From positions 124,001-188,000 of the forward strand of contig NZ_JACVPS010000003.1 in assembly GCF_018881755.1 (NCBI RefSeq): a DNA stretch of 64,000 nt, read 5' to 3'. This DNA is from Polynucleobacter finlandensis. GTDB lineage: Bacteria > Pseudomonadota > Gammaproteobacteria > Burkholderiales > Burkholderiaceae. The notes under the pieces are model-generated. The model was not told the origin of the DNA and searched no databases. It worked only from the letters and a program-made list of their open reading frames with translations. Below, one piece after another: positions 8,373 to 17,626 of this stretch. A program made the translations under genes and the position numbers. Every line of letters begins with the position of its first letter. Position 1 is the first letter of the stretch.

Positions 8373-9245
8373 TTACTGAGTTGGCTGCAGGAACCATTCT
8401 AAAATTTCAACTACCTGGTGGTCGCCGCAAATGCCGAATACCCGATTATCAACCACTTGGATGCCCAGTGCCCCGAGATCGAGATTGTCTGGAAAGGGTC
8501 CTTTGAGGGTGGAGCGCGCCACAATCATCTTCCGACCCTGATTTTCGGTAAATGCGCCTGGATACGGGGGTGCTACGGCGCGCACAAGGTCGTGGACCTG
8601 TTTGGCAGTTTGTTCCCAATGAATGCGCCCATCTTCCGGTTTGCGACCGCCAAAATAGCTCCCTTTACTCAGCGCATTCGGCTTTTTGGGAACTCGCCCT
8701 TGAATGAGTTCTGGGAGCGCTTGGTGGATGACCTCGACAGCAGCTTTGCTGACCTTGCCAAAGACATCGGTGGCGGTTTCATCTGGCCCAATGGTGACTG
8801 CGGATTGACCAACAATGTCGCCTGCGTCAGGCTTGACCTCCATGATATGCAGGGTGGCACCAGTTTGAGTTTCTCCGTGAAGAATGGCCCAGTTCACTGG
8901 AGCGCGACCACGATATTTAGGTAGAAGGGAGCCGTGCATATTGAGAGCGGCAATCTTGGCACAAGCAAGTAGCTCGGCCGGAATCATATGGCGATAGTAG
9001 AACGAGAAAAGATAGTCTGGTGCTAGCTTCCGAATTCTAGGAATAAGTCCCGTCAACTCGCTTGCTGTTGGGGTGAGGTAGGGAATCTGTTGATCTTCAC
9101 AGAGTTTGGCAACACTACCAAACCACACATTTTCATTGGGATCATCTTGATGGGTTAATACCAAATCAATCTGAATACCGGCACCGATCAAGGCCTTTAA
9201 GCAATTGACGCCTACGTCATGATAGGCAAAGACGACTGCGTGCAA
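8373..9245 (-). CDS. arnA: UDP-L-Ara4N formyltransferase (ArnA N-terminal-domain homologue)
   Basis: This free-standing 290-residue formyltransferase is equivalent to the N-terminal half of ArnA and uses 10-formyl-tetrahydrofolate to formylate UDP-L-Ara4N. The catalytic triad Asn102, His104 and Asp140 (LNMHGSLLPKYRG and KPDAGDI) has the same numbering as E. coli ArnA. The apparent start is a rare TTG directly abutting the arnC stop (TAATTG on the minus strand); the N-terminus HAVVFAYHDVG aligns with ArnA from its start, so a later start is unlikely. Reinitiation from arnC probably drives translation. Confidence 0.92.
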   Translation of the reverse strand: MHAVVFAYHDVGVNCLKALIGAGIQIDLVLTHQDDPNENVWFGSVAKLCEDQQIPYLTPTASELTGLIPRIRKLAPDYLFSFYYRHMIPAELLACAKIAALNMHGSLLPKYRGRAPVNWAILHGETQTGATLHIMEVKPDAGDIVGQSAVTIGPDETATDVFGKVSKAAVEVIHQALPELIQGRVPKKPNALSKGSYFGGRKPEDGRIHWEQTAKQVHDLVRAVAPPYPGAFTENQGRKMIVARSTLKGPFPDNLDLGALGIQVVDNRVFGICGDHQVVEILEWFLQPTQ

Positions 9246-10208
9246 TTATTTTTTCTCTAAAACAGTTTGCACCACATAGCGTGGACGTTGTCTGACTTGT
9301 TGGTAGATGCGGCCAATGTATTCACCTAGTAAACCGAGCCCAAAGAGCATCACGCCAATGAGGAAGAAGGTAAGCGCGAAAAGTGTAAACACACCCTCAA
9401 CTTCAGCTCCTAATACAAAGCGGCGTATCAGCAAGTAGACAAACAGGCTTCCCGCAGCTAAAGATAAAAGCATCCCGAGTGCAGAGAAGATCTGCAGCGG
9501 CATGACCGAGAAGCCGGTCACCAAGTCAAAGTTCAAACGAATCAGTTGATACAAGCTGTATTTAGATTCACCAGCAAAGCGCTCCTCGTGTTTGACAGTG
9601 ATTTCAGTTGGGTTGGCAGCGAAGGTATAGGCCAGTGCCGGAATAAAAGTATTGCTTTCATCACATTGACGTACCAGGTCTACGATGCGGCGACTATAGC
9701 CACGCAACATACAGCCTTGGTCGGTCATGGTGATGTGGGTAATGCTTTGGCGCAGTTGATTCATAGCGCGTGAGGCAAATTTTCTGAAGAAGCTATCGCG
9801 ACGATTTGCGCGGATAGTGCCCACGTAATCATGACCCTTTAATAACTCATTTGTCAGAGCATCAATCTCTTCAGGAGGGTTTTGCAAATCCGCATCGAGC
9901 GTGATGATGTATTCGCCACGAGCGTATTCAAAGCCGGCCATGATGGCCATATGCTGACCAAAGTTACTGTGAAACAGTACCGCACGAGTAACGTCTGGGC
10001 GCAGCTCAACTTGTTTTGCTAATAATCCAGCGGAGCGATCTTTGCTGCCATCATTCACAAAGACTACTTCGTAACTAATATTGCGTTTTGCTGCCAAAGT
10101 ATCTAGCGCTGGATAGAGGCGATCAAACAGCGCCTGAAGTCCATCTTCCTCGTTGTAAACAGGAATAACGATGCTAAGCGTTGGGGTAGCGGCTAAATTG
10201 GCAGTCAT
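9246..10208 (-). CDS. arnC: Undecaprenyl-phosphate 4-deoxy-4-formamido-L-arabinose transferase
   Basis: This family 2 glycosyltransferase moves L-Ara4FN from UDP to undecaprenyl phosphate on the cytoplasmic face of the inner membrane. The N-terminal GT-A domain shows SIVIPVYNEEDGL, VNDGSKD and the DAD-type metal motif TLDADLQNPPEE. The C-terminal part has two membrane segments followed by GEYIGRIYQQVRQRPRYVV, typical of ArnC/GtrB/DPM1 enzymes. I prefer the ATG at 10208 (320 residues) over the upstream in-frame TTG at 10238, because the extra ten residues carry no conserved signal. Confidence 0.93.
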   Translation of the reverse strand: MTANLAATPTLSIVIPVYNEEDGLQALFDRLYPALDTLAAKRNISYEVVFVNDGSKDRSAGLLAKQVELRPDVTRAVLFHSNFGQHMAIMAGFEYARGEYIITLDADLQNPPEEIDALTNELLKGHDYVGTIRANRRDSFFRKFASRAMNQLRQSITHITMTDQGCMLRGYSRRIVDLVRQCDESNTFIPALAYTFAANPTEITVKHEERFAGESKYSLYQLIRLNFDLVTGFSVMPLQIFSALGMLLSLAAGSLFVYLLIRRFVLGAEVEGVFTLFALTFFLIGVMLFGLGLLGEYIGRIYQQVRQRPRYVVQTVLEKK

Positions 10209-10257
10209 GGTGCAATTTTGCCTGATCTTACTGATCAAGCCTATTTATTGTGTATAG

Positions 10258-11418
10258 CTAGTTTTTACGGTGTTTTTTCAGGATGCCACATAAGCCCTGG
10301 GCGATACGAGGCACATCCCCATCAGTCATTCCAGGAAAGAGGGGGAGGGTCAAAATAGAGCGGCCGATACGTTCCGCGGTCGGAGTATCAATGGCTTGGT
10401 ATCCTAAATTCTTGTAGAGGGTAAAGCCAGTAATAGCGGGGTAATGTACGCCGGTACCAATACCCAAGTCTTTAAGTGCGGTCATCACTTGGGCGCGATC
10501 TACATTGAGTTGGTCTAGTGGCAGGATGATTTGAAACATATGCCAATTACTCTCTGTGAAATTCTCAGGAGGTAGTTCTAATTGAAGATCTTCGATGCCA
10601 GCGGATTTCATTTCAGCGCGAATGACATCAAAGTACTGACGCGCTAAATTGCTTCTACGGGTTTGAAACGCAGGAAGCTGTTTGAGTTGATGAAGACCAA
10701 TGACCGCATTAACATCAGTCAAATTATCTTTACCACCGAGCACGTCTACATCCATGCCATCCATGCCTTGGCGGGTTAAGCCTTGCAAGCGAAATTTCTC
10801 GGCAAGCTTTGCTTCATCCAGATTATTAAAAACCAAGCAACCACCTTCAACCGTAGAGAGGTTTTTGTTGGCCTGAAAGCTAAAGCTCACTAGATCCCCA
10901 ATGGCGCCAATCTTTTGGCCTTTCCACTGCGAGCCAAAGGCTTGCGCAGCATCTTCAACCACCCGCAAATTGTGTTGCTTGGCTAGCGCATAAAGTTGAT
11001 CCATGTCTACAGGCAAGCCAGCCAAATAGACCGGCATGATGGCACGTGTCTTAGGGGTAATGGCAGCGCTCACTTTACTCAGATCAATATTGCGAGTGAT
11101 TGGATCAATATCCACGAATACCGGTTTTGCTCCGACACCTAAAATGACATTGGAAGTAGCGACCCAAGAAATTGGAGTGGTAATGACTTCATCGCCTTCA
11201 TCGATACCCAGTACTTGAAGAGCAATCTTCATGGTAGCAGTGCCGTTGGCAAAGCAGCGCACAGGACGTCCGCCAAAATATTCACTTAATGCGGCTTCAA
11301 ATTCAGCGAGCTTAGGACCAGAGGTCACCCAACCCGAACGAAGTACTTCGCCAACGGCATCAATCGTTGCTTGATCGAAGCTGGGTCGAGTAAAAGGAAT
11401 GAATGGCAGTGCTGACAT
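10258..11418 (-). CDS. arnB: UDP-4-amino-4-deoxy-L-arabinose aminotransferase
   Basis: This PLP-dependent DegT/DnrJ/EryC1-family aminotransferase converts the UDP-4-keto-pentose made by the ArnA decarboxylase into UDP-L-Ara4N with glutamate as donor. The 386 residues show the family N-terminus (FTRPSFDQATIDAV), the PLP-contacting VEDAAQAFGS, and the Schiff-base lysine Lys185 in QANKNLSTVEGG. It lies between arnT (upstream) and arnC. A related sugar aminotransferase role would be possible in isolation, but the surrounding genes make ArnB the clear choice. Confidence 0.92.
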   Translation of the reverse strand: MSALPFIPFTRPSFDQATIDAVGEVLRSGWVTSGPKLAEFEAALSEYFGGRPVRCFANGTATMKIALQVLGIDEGDEVITTPISWVATSNVILGVGAKPVFVDIDPITRNIDLSKVSAAITPKTRAIMPVYLAGLPVDMDQLYALAKQHNLRVVEDAAQAFGSQWKGQKIGAIGDLVSFSFQANKNLSTVEGGCLVFNNLDEAKLAEKFRLQGLTRQGMDGMDVDVLGGKDNLTDVNAVIGLHQLKQLPAFQTRRSNLARQYFDVIRAEMKSAGIEDLQLELPPENFTESNWHMFQIILPLDQLNVDRAQVMTALKDLGIGTGVHYPAITGFTLYKNLGYQAIDTPTAERIGRSILTLPLFPGMTDGDVPRIAQGLCGILKKHRKN

Positions 11419-11426
11419 AGATGGCC

Positions 11427-13121
11427 TTATTGTTTTGTGGGGCTTGCTGTATCTGGGTGCTTCACAATGACTCTGCGCGAGTCTCTGCCGATCTCTTGCA
11501 TTGGCAGGCCTTGTTTTTGTAACTCAATGTATTGCTCTGGAACCATGAGGGCATATGCGGTGTCATCCTCTTTCCAGCGCGCGGTAAATGCCTCGAGAGT
11601 TGGCATCCATAACTGAGGCTCTTGTTGCACGCCAAACTCGAGTTCATCTGGAGATGCCACCATGATCATGGTTTTACCTAAATAGAAGGGAACTGTATGG
11701 TCCAAAATATTCACGGAATAGAAGTTCACCTTTTCTGGGATGTCTACTTTTACTTGTTCGACTAAATCTATTCCTGATACGGCGCGACCGAGAGTTTCGT
11801 GACCAGTGCCGGCGATGATGGCGCACAGAAAAAAGCCTCCAGCAAAACTCGTGAGGCTGAGTAGCCCGTTGCGTTTACTTTTCCATGCGGCCAATAAGCT
11901 AAAGATTATCAGGGCTACTAATGCTGCAATGATCCACAGGGTGTACTGCGCATACGCAATGATTTCATCAGGTCTTGCTTGTCGGCTAATTTCTGAGAGG
12001 AAGAAGAAACCAACTGCTCCCAAGACCGCAAAAGCAAGTACTTGCAATCTCCAATCCAATCCAAGTGAGTTGTGTTCGCCCAGGAGTTGATCAAGTCGGG
12101 CTCCAATCAGTATTGCCAACGCTGGGAAAATCGGAATAATGTAACCCGGTAACTTAGAGTGTGAAACGCTAAAGAATGCGAAGATCACGACAGACCAACA
12201 CACCAATAACCAGCTACTGGAGAACCCACGCCAGCGCTCACCCCATGCTTTAGCCATAGCTCCTGGCAGCTGTAATACCCAAGGCAGCAAACCAATCATC
12301 AGGAGGGGGGCAAAATAATAAATAGGACCTGTTCGACTGTGAGCATCTTGTGTGAAGCGTTGCAAATGTTCGTGAATAAAAAAGAATTCTAAAAATTCAG
12401 GATTGCGTTGCGACACCAAAACAAACCATGGCGCAGAGATGATGAGGAAAATAATAGCGCCACTTAAAAGATGCAGACGTTTCCAAATCTTCCAATCCCA
12501 ATTGGTCAATGAGTAAGCAATAAACACCATGGCTGGAATAGCTGCACCAATCAGACCTTTGGATAGCGTCGCTAGCGCCATGAAACCCCAGCAAAGCCAC
12601 ATCCAATGACGCGTAGACGATTTACTTTGTGGGGACTGCGCTAACAATAGACTGCACAGCGCCGCCACTAAAAATGCTGACAGACCCATGTCCAGGGAGT
12701 TCATGTGCCCACTGATGACCCACATAGGGCTGGATGCCAAAACGACTGCGGATAAAAATCCTGCTCGTGCGCCATATAACTTGGCACTGGTAAGGCCGAT
12801 GGCAATGATGGTTAAAAATCCAGTCAGCGCAGTCCATAGTCTGGCTTGCCAATCCCCAATACCGAATGCTTTGAAAGCAATGGCAGTAGCCCACACTTGC
12901 AGTGGTGGTTTCTCAAAATATTTATAGCCGTTGTAACGCGGAGTGACCCAGTCGCCCGTGACTAACATCTCGCGCGCGATTTCTGCATAACGTCCTTCAT
13001 CCGAAGGAATTAAATGCCGGTAATTTAAAGTGCCAAACCAGAGGAGCGCATAAACCAAAGCCAGCAGGAGAATCTTGCTGGGGTTTAAGAGGTTCAACTG
13101 CTTGGTTTGGCCTAATTGCAT
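11427..13121 (-). CDS. arnT: Lipid A L-Ara4N transferase-like glycosyltransferase (GT83)
   Basis: This integral membrane GT-C enzyme of 564 residues moves L-Ara4N from undecaprenyl phosphate to lipid A in the periplasm, reducing negative charge. The first periplasmic loop contains DEGRYAEIAREM and YFEKPPLQVW, the catalytic-loop motifs of ArnT/PMT proteins, followed by about a dozen hydrophobic helices and a soluble C-terminal domain. It is the second gene of the operon and overlaps the Mth938-like gene by ten bases. Some relatives modify other acceptors, so the acceptor is inferred from context. Confidence 0.9.
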   Translation of the reverse strand: MQLGQTKQLNLLNPSKILLLALVYALLWFGTLNYRHLIPSDEGRYAEIAREMLVTGDWVTPRYNGYKYFEKPPLQVWATAIAFKAFGIGDWQARLWTALTGFLTIIAIGLTSAKLYGARAGFLSAVVLASSPMWVISGHMNSLDMGLSAFLVAALCSLLLAQSPQSKSSTRHWMWLCWGFMALATLSKGLIGAAIPAMVFIAYSLTNWDWKIWKRLHLLSGAIIFLIISAPWFVLVSQRNPEFLEFFFIHEHLQRFTQDAHSRTGPIYYFAPLLMIGLLPWVLQLPGAMAKAWGERWRGFSSSWLLVCWSVVIFAFFSVSHSKLPGYIIPIFPALAILIGARLDQLLGEHNSLGLDWRLQVLAFAVLGAVGFFFLSEISRQARPDEIIAYAQYTLWIIAALVALIIFSLLAAWKSKRNGLLSLTSFAGGFFLCAIIAGTGHETLGRAVSGIDLVEQVKVDIPEKVNFYSVNILDHTVPFYLGKTMIMVASPDELEFGVQQEPQLWMPTLEAFTARWKEDDTAYALMVPEQYIELQKQGLPMQEIGRDSRRVIVKHPDTASPTKQ

Positions 13122-13504
13122 TCGTTGGCTTCCACAATCAGGGCTAATAAGACTTGCCGACCTTCACCAACCAATATGTTGTATGTCCGGCAGGCTGCCT
13201 GAGAGTTCATGATCTCAAACCCAATCTTGGCTGCAATGAGGGCTTTTAGGAGTTCTGGCTTGGGAAAGCGCTGTTTAACGCCTGTGCCAATCAGGATTAA
13301 TTCTGGCTTTAGAGCAAGCATTTGCTCAAAATGGCCCGGTTCTAGGGCTTCAAATGCCTTGACGGGCCATTCTGAGATAGCCCCGTCTGAGCTAATCAAG
13401 ACTGCGTGTCTATAGGGAGTCTTATTGATCTCGACGTAGCCGTCACCATAGCCGGTGATCGTATTGGCTCCGGAATGGGGGTCAGATTGAAGCTTCACAT
13501 GCAC
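13112..13504 (-). CDS. Mth938-like domain protein (DUF498 family)
   Basis: This 130-residue protein belongs to the Mth938/NDUFAF3-like family. Recognisable segments are ITGYGDGYVEIN, the ISEWPV stretch, ELILIGTG and the conserved end EIMNSQAACRTYNILVGEGRQV. Members are widespread, and mitochondrial relatives help assemble complex I, but a bacterial reaction is not established. It starts at a GTG, overlaps arnT by ten bases and is therefore the first gene of the arn transcript, divergent from alaA. Nothing in it suggests a lipid A role; co-transcription may be incidental. Confidence 0.88.
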   Translation of the reverse strand: MHVKLQSDPHSGANTITGYGDGYVEINKTPYRHAVLISSDGAISEWPVKAFEALEPGHFEQMLALKPELILIGTGVKQRFPKPELLKALIAAKIGFEIMNSQAACRTYNILVGEGRQVLLALIVEANECN

Positions 13505-13576
13505 TCTCTGTCATAATTATATGGATTATAGCTAGCTGTTTTTTCTCAGATTTCAAGAACTTACCTTTAATTTATT

Positions 13577-14833
13577 GTGAAACCGATCCTAAAGTCCGAA
13601 AAACTCAATAACGTCTGTTATGACATACGTGGGCCAGTGCTCGAGCTTGCTCAGCGCATGGAGGAAGAGGGTCAAAAGATCATCAAATTGAATATCGGCA
13701 ATGTGGGGGTATTTGGCTTCGACCCTCCCGAAGAGATACAACGCGACATGATCCGCAATTTGAGTAATGCATCAGCGTACTCCGATTCCAAGGGAATCTT
13801 TGCAGCCCGCAAGGCAATCATGCAGTACTCCCAGGAAAAAGGCATTCAAGGCGTGACTTTGGACGATATTTACACCGGTAATGGCGTTTCTGAGCTCATT
13901 GTGATGTCAATGAATGCATTGCTCAACAATGGTGATGAGGTGCTGGTTCCCGCTCCGGATTATCCGCTTTGGACTGCTGCTGTGAGTTTGTCTGGTGGAT
14001 TGCCAGTTCACTACCTTTGTGATGAATCAAAAGAATGGGCACCTGATTTAGCAGACTTGCGCAAAAAGATTACGCCGCGCACCAAAGCGATTGTGGTGAT
14101 TAATCCCAACAATCCAACAGGTGCTATTTATTCCAAAGAAGTATTGGTCGAATTAACTGAGATTGCGCGCGAACATGGTTTGATTTTGTTTGCCGATGAG
14201 ATTTACGACAAGATGCTGTATGACCAAGAGAAACATCTTTCCTTGGCGTCTTTATCTACTGATGTCGTCATCATTACTTTCAACGGTCTATCCAAGAACT
14301 ACCGTTCCTGCGGCTATCGCGCTGGTTGGATGGTGGTATCTGGTGATAAAGAAATGGTGCGCGACTATATTGAGGGGCTCAATATGCTCTCCTCAATGCG
14401 CCTGTGCGCCAACGTGCCAGGGCAATATGCGATTCAAACGGCGCTTGGTGGCTATCAAAGTATTAATGATTTAGTAGGCGAGGGTGGTCGTTTAGCAAAA
14501 CAGCGCGATCTTGCTTGGAAACTCATTACAGAAATTCCGGGTGTGACTTGCGTCAAACCTAAATCTGCTTTGTATCTCTTTCCAAAATTGGATGCAGAGA
14601 TGTATCCGATTGAGGATGATCAGCAATTCATTGCTGATTTTCTGAAAGAAGAAAAAGTGTTATTAGTTCAGGGATCTGGATTTAATTGGGCAAAGCCTGA
14701 TCATTTCCGTGTTGTGTTCTTGCCCCATGAAGATGTGTTGAAAGAGGCTATTGGCCGGCTTGCACGTTTTCTGGAGCGTTATCGTCAAAGGCATGGTCGT
14801 AAGACTTCTTCAACTGCAGCAAAGGCATCATGA
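13577..14833 (+). CDS. alaA: Alanine/glutamate-pyruvate aminotransferase
   Basis: This PLP-dependent class I aminotransferase makes alanine from pyruvate and glutamate. It follows E. coli AlaA nearly along its whole length: NVCYDIRGPVLE at the start, GNGVSELIV, VPAPDYPLWTAAVSLSGG, NPNNPTGA, ADEIYDKMLYD and the PLP lysine in NGLSKNYRS, then MRLCANVPGQYAIQTALGG. The start is GTG at 13577, supported by alignment to AlaA's N-terminus. The last codons overlap hom (ATGA), so alaA-hom-thrC probably form one amino-acid operon, divergent from the arn genes. Confidence 0.94.
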   Translation: MKPILKSEKLNNVCYDIRGPVLELAQRMEEEGQKIIKLNIGNVGVFGFDPPEEIQRDMIRNLSNASAYSDSKGIFAARKAIMQYSQEKGIQGVTLDDIYTGNGVSELIVMSMNALLNNGDEVLVPAPDYPLWTAAVSLSGGLPVHYLCDESKEWAPDLADLRKKITPRTKAIVVINPNNPTGAIYSKEVLVELTEIAREHGLILFADEIYDKMLYDQEKHLSLASLSTDVVIITFNGLSKNYRSCGYRAGWMVVSGDKEMVRDYIEGLNMLSSMRLCANVPGQYAIQTALGGYQSINDLVGEGGRLAKQRDLAWKLITEIPGVTCVKPKSALYLFPKLDAEMYPIEDDQQFIADFLKEEKVLLVQGSGFNWAKPDHFRVVFLPHEDVLKEAIGRLARFLERYRQRHGRKTSSTAAKAS

Positions 14834-16140
14834 AACCGATTCAAGTAGGTCTGTTGGGTATTGGCACTGTTGGTGGTGGTGTATTCACCGTTCTCGAGCG
14901 TAATCAAGATGAGATTCAACGCCGCGCTGGCCGTGGTATTCGCATTCATACTGTTGCAGATCTCAATGTAGAAAAAGCTAAAGAGTTGGTCAAGGACCAT
15001 GCATTGGTTGTGAATGACGCGCGTGCCGTGATTAACAATCCTGAGATTGATATCGTAGTTGAGTTGATCGGTGGTTATGGCATTGCTAAAGATTTAGTGC
15101 TTGAAGCGATTGCTGCTGGCAAGCATGTAGTCACTGCCAACAAGGCATTGATTGCAGTACATGGCAATGAGATTTTTAAGGCCGCACATGAAAAAGGTGT
15201 CATGGTTGCATTTGAAGCTGCAGTGGCTGGCGGTATTCCTATTATTAAAGCCTTGCGTGAAGGCTTAACAGCAAATCGTATTGAGTGGATTGCCGGCATC
15301 ATCAATGGCACTACGAATTTCATTCTTTCAGAGATGCGTGACAAAGGCTTGGACTTTGCTACCGTTTTAAAAGAGGCGCAACGTTTAGGTTACGCCGAGG
15401 CTGATCCTACCTTTGATATCGAAGGTGTTGATGCTGCCCATAAAGCAACCATCATGAGTGCGATTGCATTTGGTATTCCGATGCAGTTTGAAAAAGCACA
15501 CGTAGAAGGTATTACCAAGTTAGATGCCATCGATATTAAATATGCTGAGCAGCTGGGCTATCGCATTAAGTTATTAGGCATCGCTAAAAAGACAACTACT
15601 GGTGTTGAGTTGCGCGTACATCCAACCCTGATTCCGACAAAGCGTTTGATTGCTAACGTTGAAGGCGCCATGAATGCGGTGCAAGTATTTGGTGATGCTG
15701 TTGGTACCACCCTCTACTACGGTAAAGGTGCAGGTTCTGAGCCAACCGCTTCTGCGGTGATTGCGGACTTGGTCGACATTGCCCGCTTGCTGAGCGCTGA
15801 CCCTAAGAATCGTGTTCCTTACTTAGCTTTCCAGCGTGATTCTGTCCGTGATACACCAGTACTGCCAATGGGTGAGATCACCACAAGTTACTACCTGCGC
15901 ATGCGTGTTGCTGACCAGGCTGGTGTGCTGGCTGATATCACTAAGATCCTGGCGTCGCATGGTGTTTCAATCGATGCACTCTTACAAAAAGAGGCGGATG
16001 AGGGGGAAAGTCAAACTGACTTGGTTGCGCTCACACACGAAACTAAAGAAAAAAACATGCTTGCGGCGATTGATGAGATTCAGAATCTTAAAACAGTCGA
16101 CGGTGAAGTGGTCAAAATTCGTTTAGAAAATCTGTCTTAA
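14830..16140 (+). CDS. hom: Homoserine dehydrogenase
   Basis: It reduces aspartate semialdehyde to homoserine with NAD(P)H, the branch point to threonine and methionine. The 436-residue protein has the dinucleotide-binding GIGTVGGG near the N-terminus, the catalytic-domain signature with GGIPIIKALREGL and IINGTTNFILSEM, and a C-terminal ACT domain (YYLRMRVADQAGVLADITKIL) for feedback regulation. It is monofunctional, without an aspartokinase domain. It overlaps alaA by four bases and is followed six bases later by thrC. Confidence 0.96.
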   Translation: MKPIQVGLLGIGTVGGGVFTVLERNQDEIQRRAGRGIRIHTVADLNVEKAKELVKDHALVVNDARAVINNPEIDIVVELIGGYGIAKDLVLEAIAAGKHVVTANKALIAVHGNEIFKAAHEKGVMVAFEAAVAGGIPIIKALREGLTANRIEWIAGIINGTTNFILSEMRDKGLDFATVLKEAQRLGYAEADPTFDIEGVDAAHKATIMSAIAFGIPMQFEKAHVEGITKLDAIDIKYAEQLGYRIKLLGIAKKTTTGVELRVHPTLIPTKRLIANVEGAMNAVQVFGDAVGTTLYYGKGAGSEPTASAVIADLVDIARLLSADPKNRVPYLAFQRDSVRDTPVLPMGEITTSYYLRMRVADQAGVLADITKILASHGVSIDALLQKEADEGESQTDLVALTHETKEKNMLAAIDEIQNLKTVDGEVVKIRLENLS

Positions 16141-16146
16141 TACACA

Positions 16147-17589
16147 ATGCGTTACCAATCAACACGCGGTAATAGCCCGCAGCAATCCTTCCTAGAAATT
16201 CTGCTGGGCGGTTTAGCTCCAGATGGGGGCTTGTATTTACCTGCGCACTATCCGAAGGTAACACCAGTACAACTCGATTCTTGGCGCGGCCTGTCTTATG
16301 CTGACTTGGCTTATGAAGTATTGAGCTTATATTGCGATGACATTCCAGAGAATGATTTACGTGCCTTGTTGCGTAAAACCTATACCGAGCAGGTCTACTG
16401 CAATGGGCGCTCACAAGACAATGCGAAAGACATTACACCTTTACATTGGCTGGGTGAAGAGGGCGGCACTCGCATTGGTTTATTAAGCCTATCCAATGGA
16501 CCAACATTAGCGTTCAAAGATATGGCCATGCAGTTATTGGGCAATCTTTTTGAATATGCATTAAAGCGCGCCGGGCAAAAGCTCAATATCCTGGGTGCTA
16601 CCTCTGGCGATACTGGCAGTGCGGCTGAATATGCCATGCGAGGCAAAGAAGGCGTGAAAGTGTTCATGCTTTCACCTCGTGGCAAGATGAGCGCCTTCCA
16701 ATCTGCGCAGATGTACTCCTTACAAGATCCCAATATTTTTAACTTGGCAGTTGCCGGTGTGTTTGATGATTGCCAAGATATTGTGAAGGCCGTGAGCAAT
16801 GACCACGCCTTTAAAGCAAACAACCAAATTGGCACAGTGAATTCCATTAACTGGGGGCGCGTGGTTGCTCAGGTGGTGTATTACTTCCAAGGCTATTTAC
16901 TAGCGACTAAATCTAGCGCTGAAAAAGTATCCTTTACCGTCCCGTCAGGCAACTTCGGCAACATTTGCGCTGGGCATATTGCCCGTATGATGGGTCTGCC
17001 AATCGAGCATTTGGTGGCTGCCACCAATGAGAATGATGTGCTCGATGAGTTCTTCCGCACAGGTGTGTACCGTGCGCGCAAGTCTGCTGAAACGCTTCAT
17101 ACTTCTAGCCCATCAATGGACATCTCCAAAGCTAGCAACTTTGAACGCTTTGTTTTTGATCTCTTAAGTCAAGACGGTAAGGCCACTGCTGAGAAATTTA
17201 GGCAAGTTGATGAAGCTGGTGGATTTGACATCTCCAAAGAGGCGATCTTTAAAGAAATGGGCAAATACGGCTTTCAATCTGGCCGCAGTACCCACGAGGA
17301 CCGTTTAGAAACTATTCGCAATATCTATCGGCAGTATGGAACCATGATTGATACGCACACCGCTGATGGTGTCAAGGTTGCGCGCGAACATTTGCAGGTA
17401 GGCATTCCGATGATCGTCTTGGAAACCGCATTGCCTGTCAAGTTTGAAGAGACTATTGAAATCGCTCTAGGGCGTCCTGCTGAATGTCCTGCTGCATTTA
17501 AAGATATCAAGTCCTTGCCGCAGCGCGTAGAAAATATTGATGCTGATATCAATCAGGTTAAAAATTTCATCACGACGCATCTGAATTAA
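16147..17589 (+). CDS. thrC: Threonine synthase
   Basis: This PLP enzyme converts O-phosphohomoserine to threonine. The 480 residues start with MRYQSTRG, contain the PLP-lysine motif LAFKDMAMQLLG, the phosphate loop ATSGDTGSAAEYAM and VPSGNFGNICAGHIARMMGLP. This is the longer gamma/betaproteobacterial form of the enzyme. It follows hom directly, so threonine synthesis from aspartate semialdehyde is nearly complete here; homoserine kinase (thrB) is not in the window. Confidence 0.96.
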   Translation: MRYQSTRGNSPQQSFLEILLGGLAPDGGLYLPAHYPKVTPVQLDSWRGLSYADLAYEVLSLYCDDIPENDLRALLRKTYTEQVYCNGRSQDNAKDITPLHWLGEEGGTRIGLLSLSNGPTLAFKDMAMQLLGNLFEYALKRAGQKLNILGATSGDTGSAAEYAMRGKEGVKVFMLSPRGKMSAFQSAQMYSLQDPNIFNLAVAGVFDDCQDIVKAVSNDHAFKANNQIGTVNSINWGRVVAQVVYYFQGYLLATKSSAEKVSFTVPSGNFGNICAGHIARMMGLPIEHLVAATNENDVLDEFFRTGVYRARKSAETLHTSSPSMDISKASNFERFVFDLLSQDGKATAEKFRQVDEAGGFDISKEAIFKEMGKYGFQSGRSTHEDRLETIRNIYRQYGTMIDTHTADGVKVAREHLQVGIPMIVLETALPVKFEETIEIALGRPAECPAAFKDIKSLPQRVENIDADINQVKNFITTHLN

Positions 17590-17626
17590 CTAACCTATAA
17601 AAAAGAAGTTTCTAAAAAATATTGCT

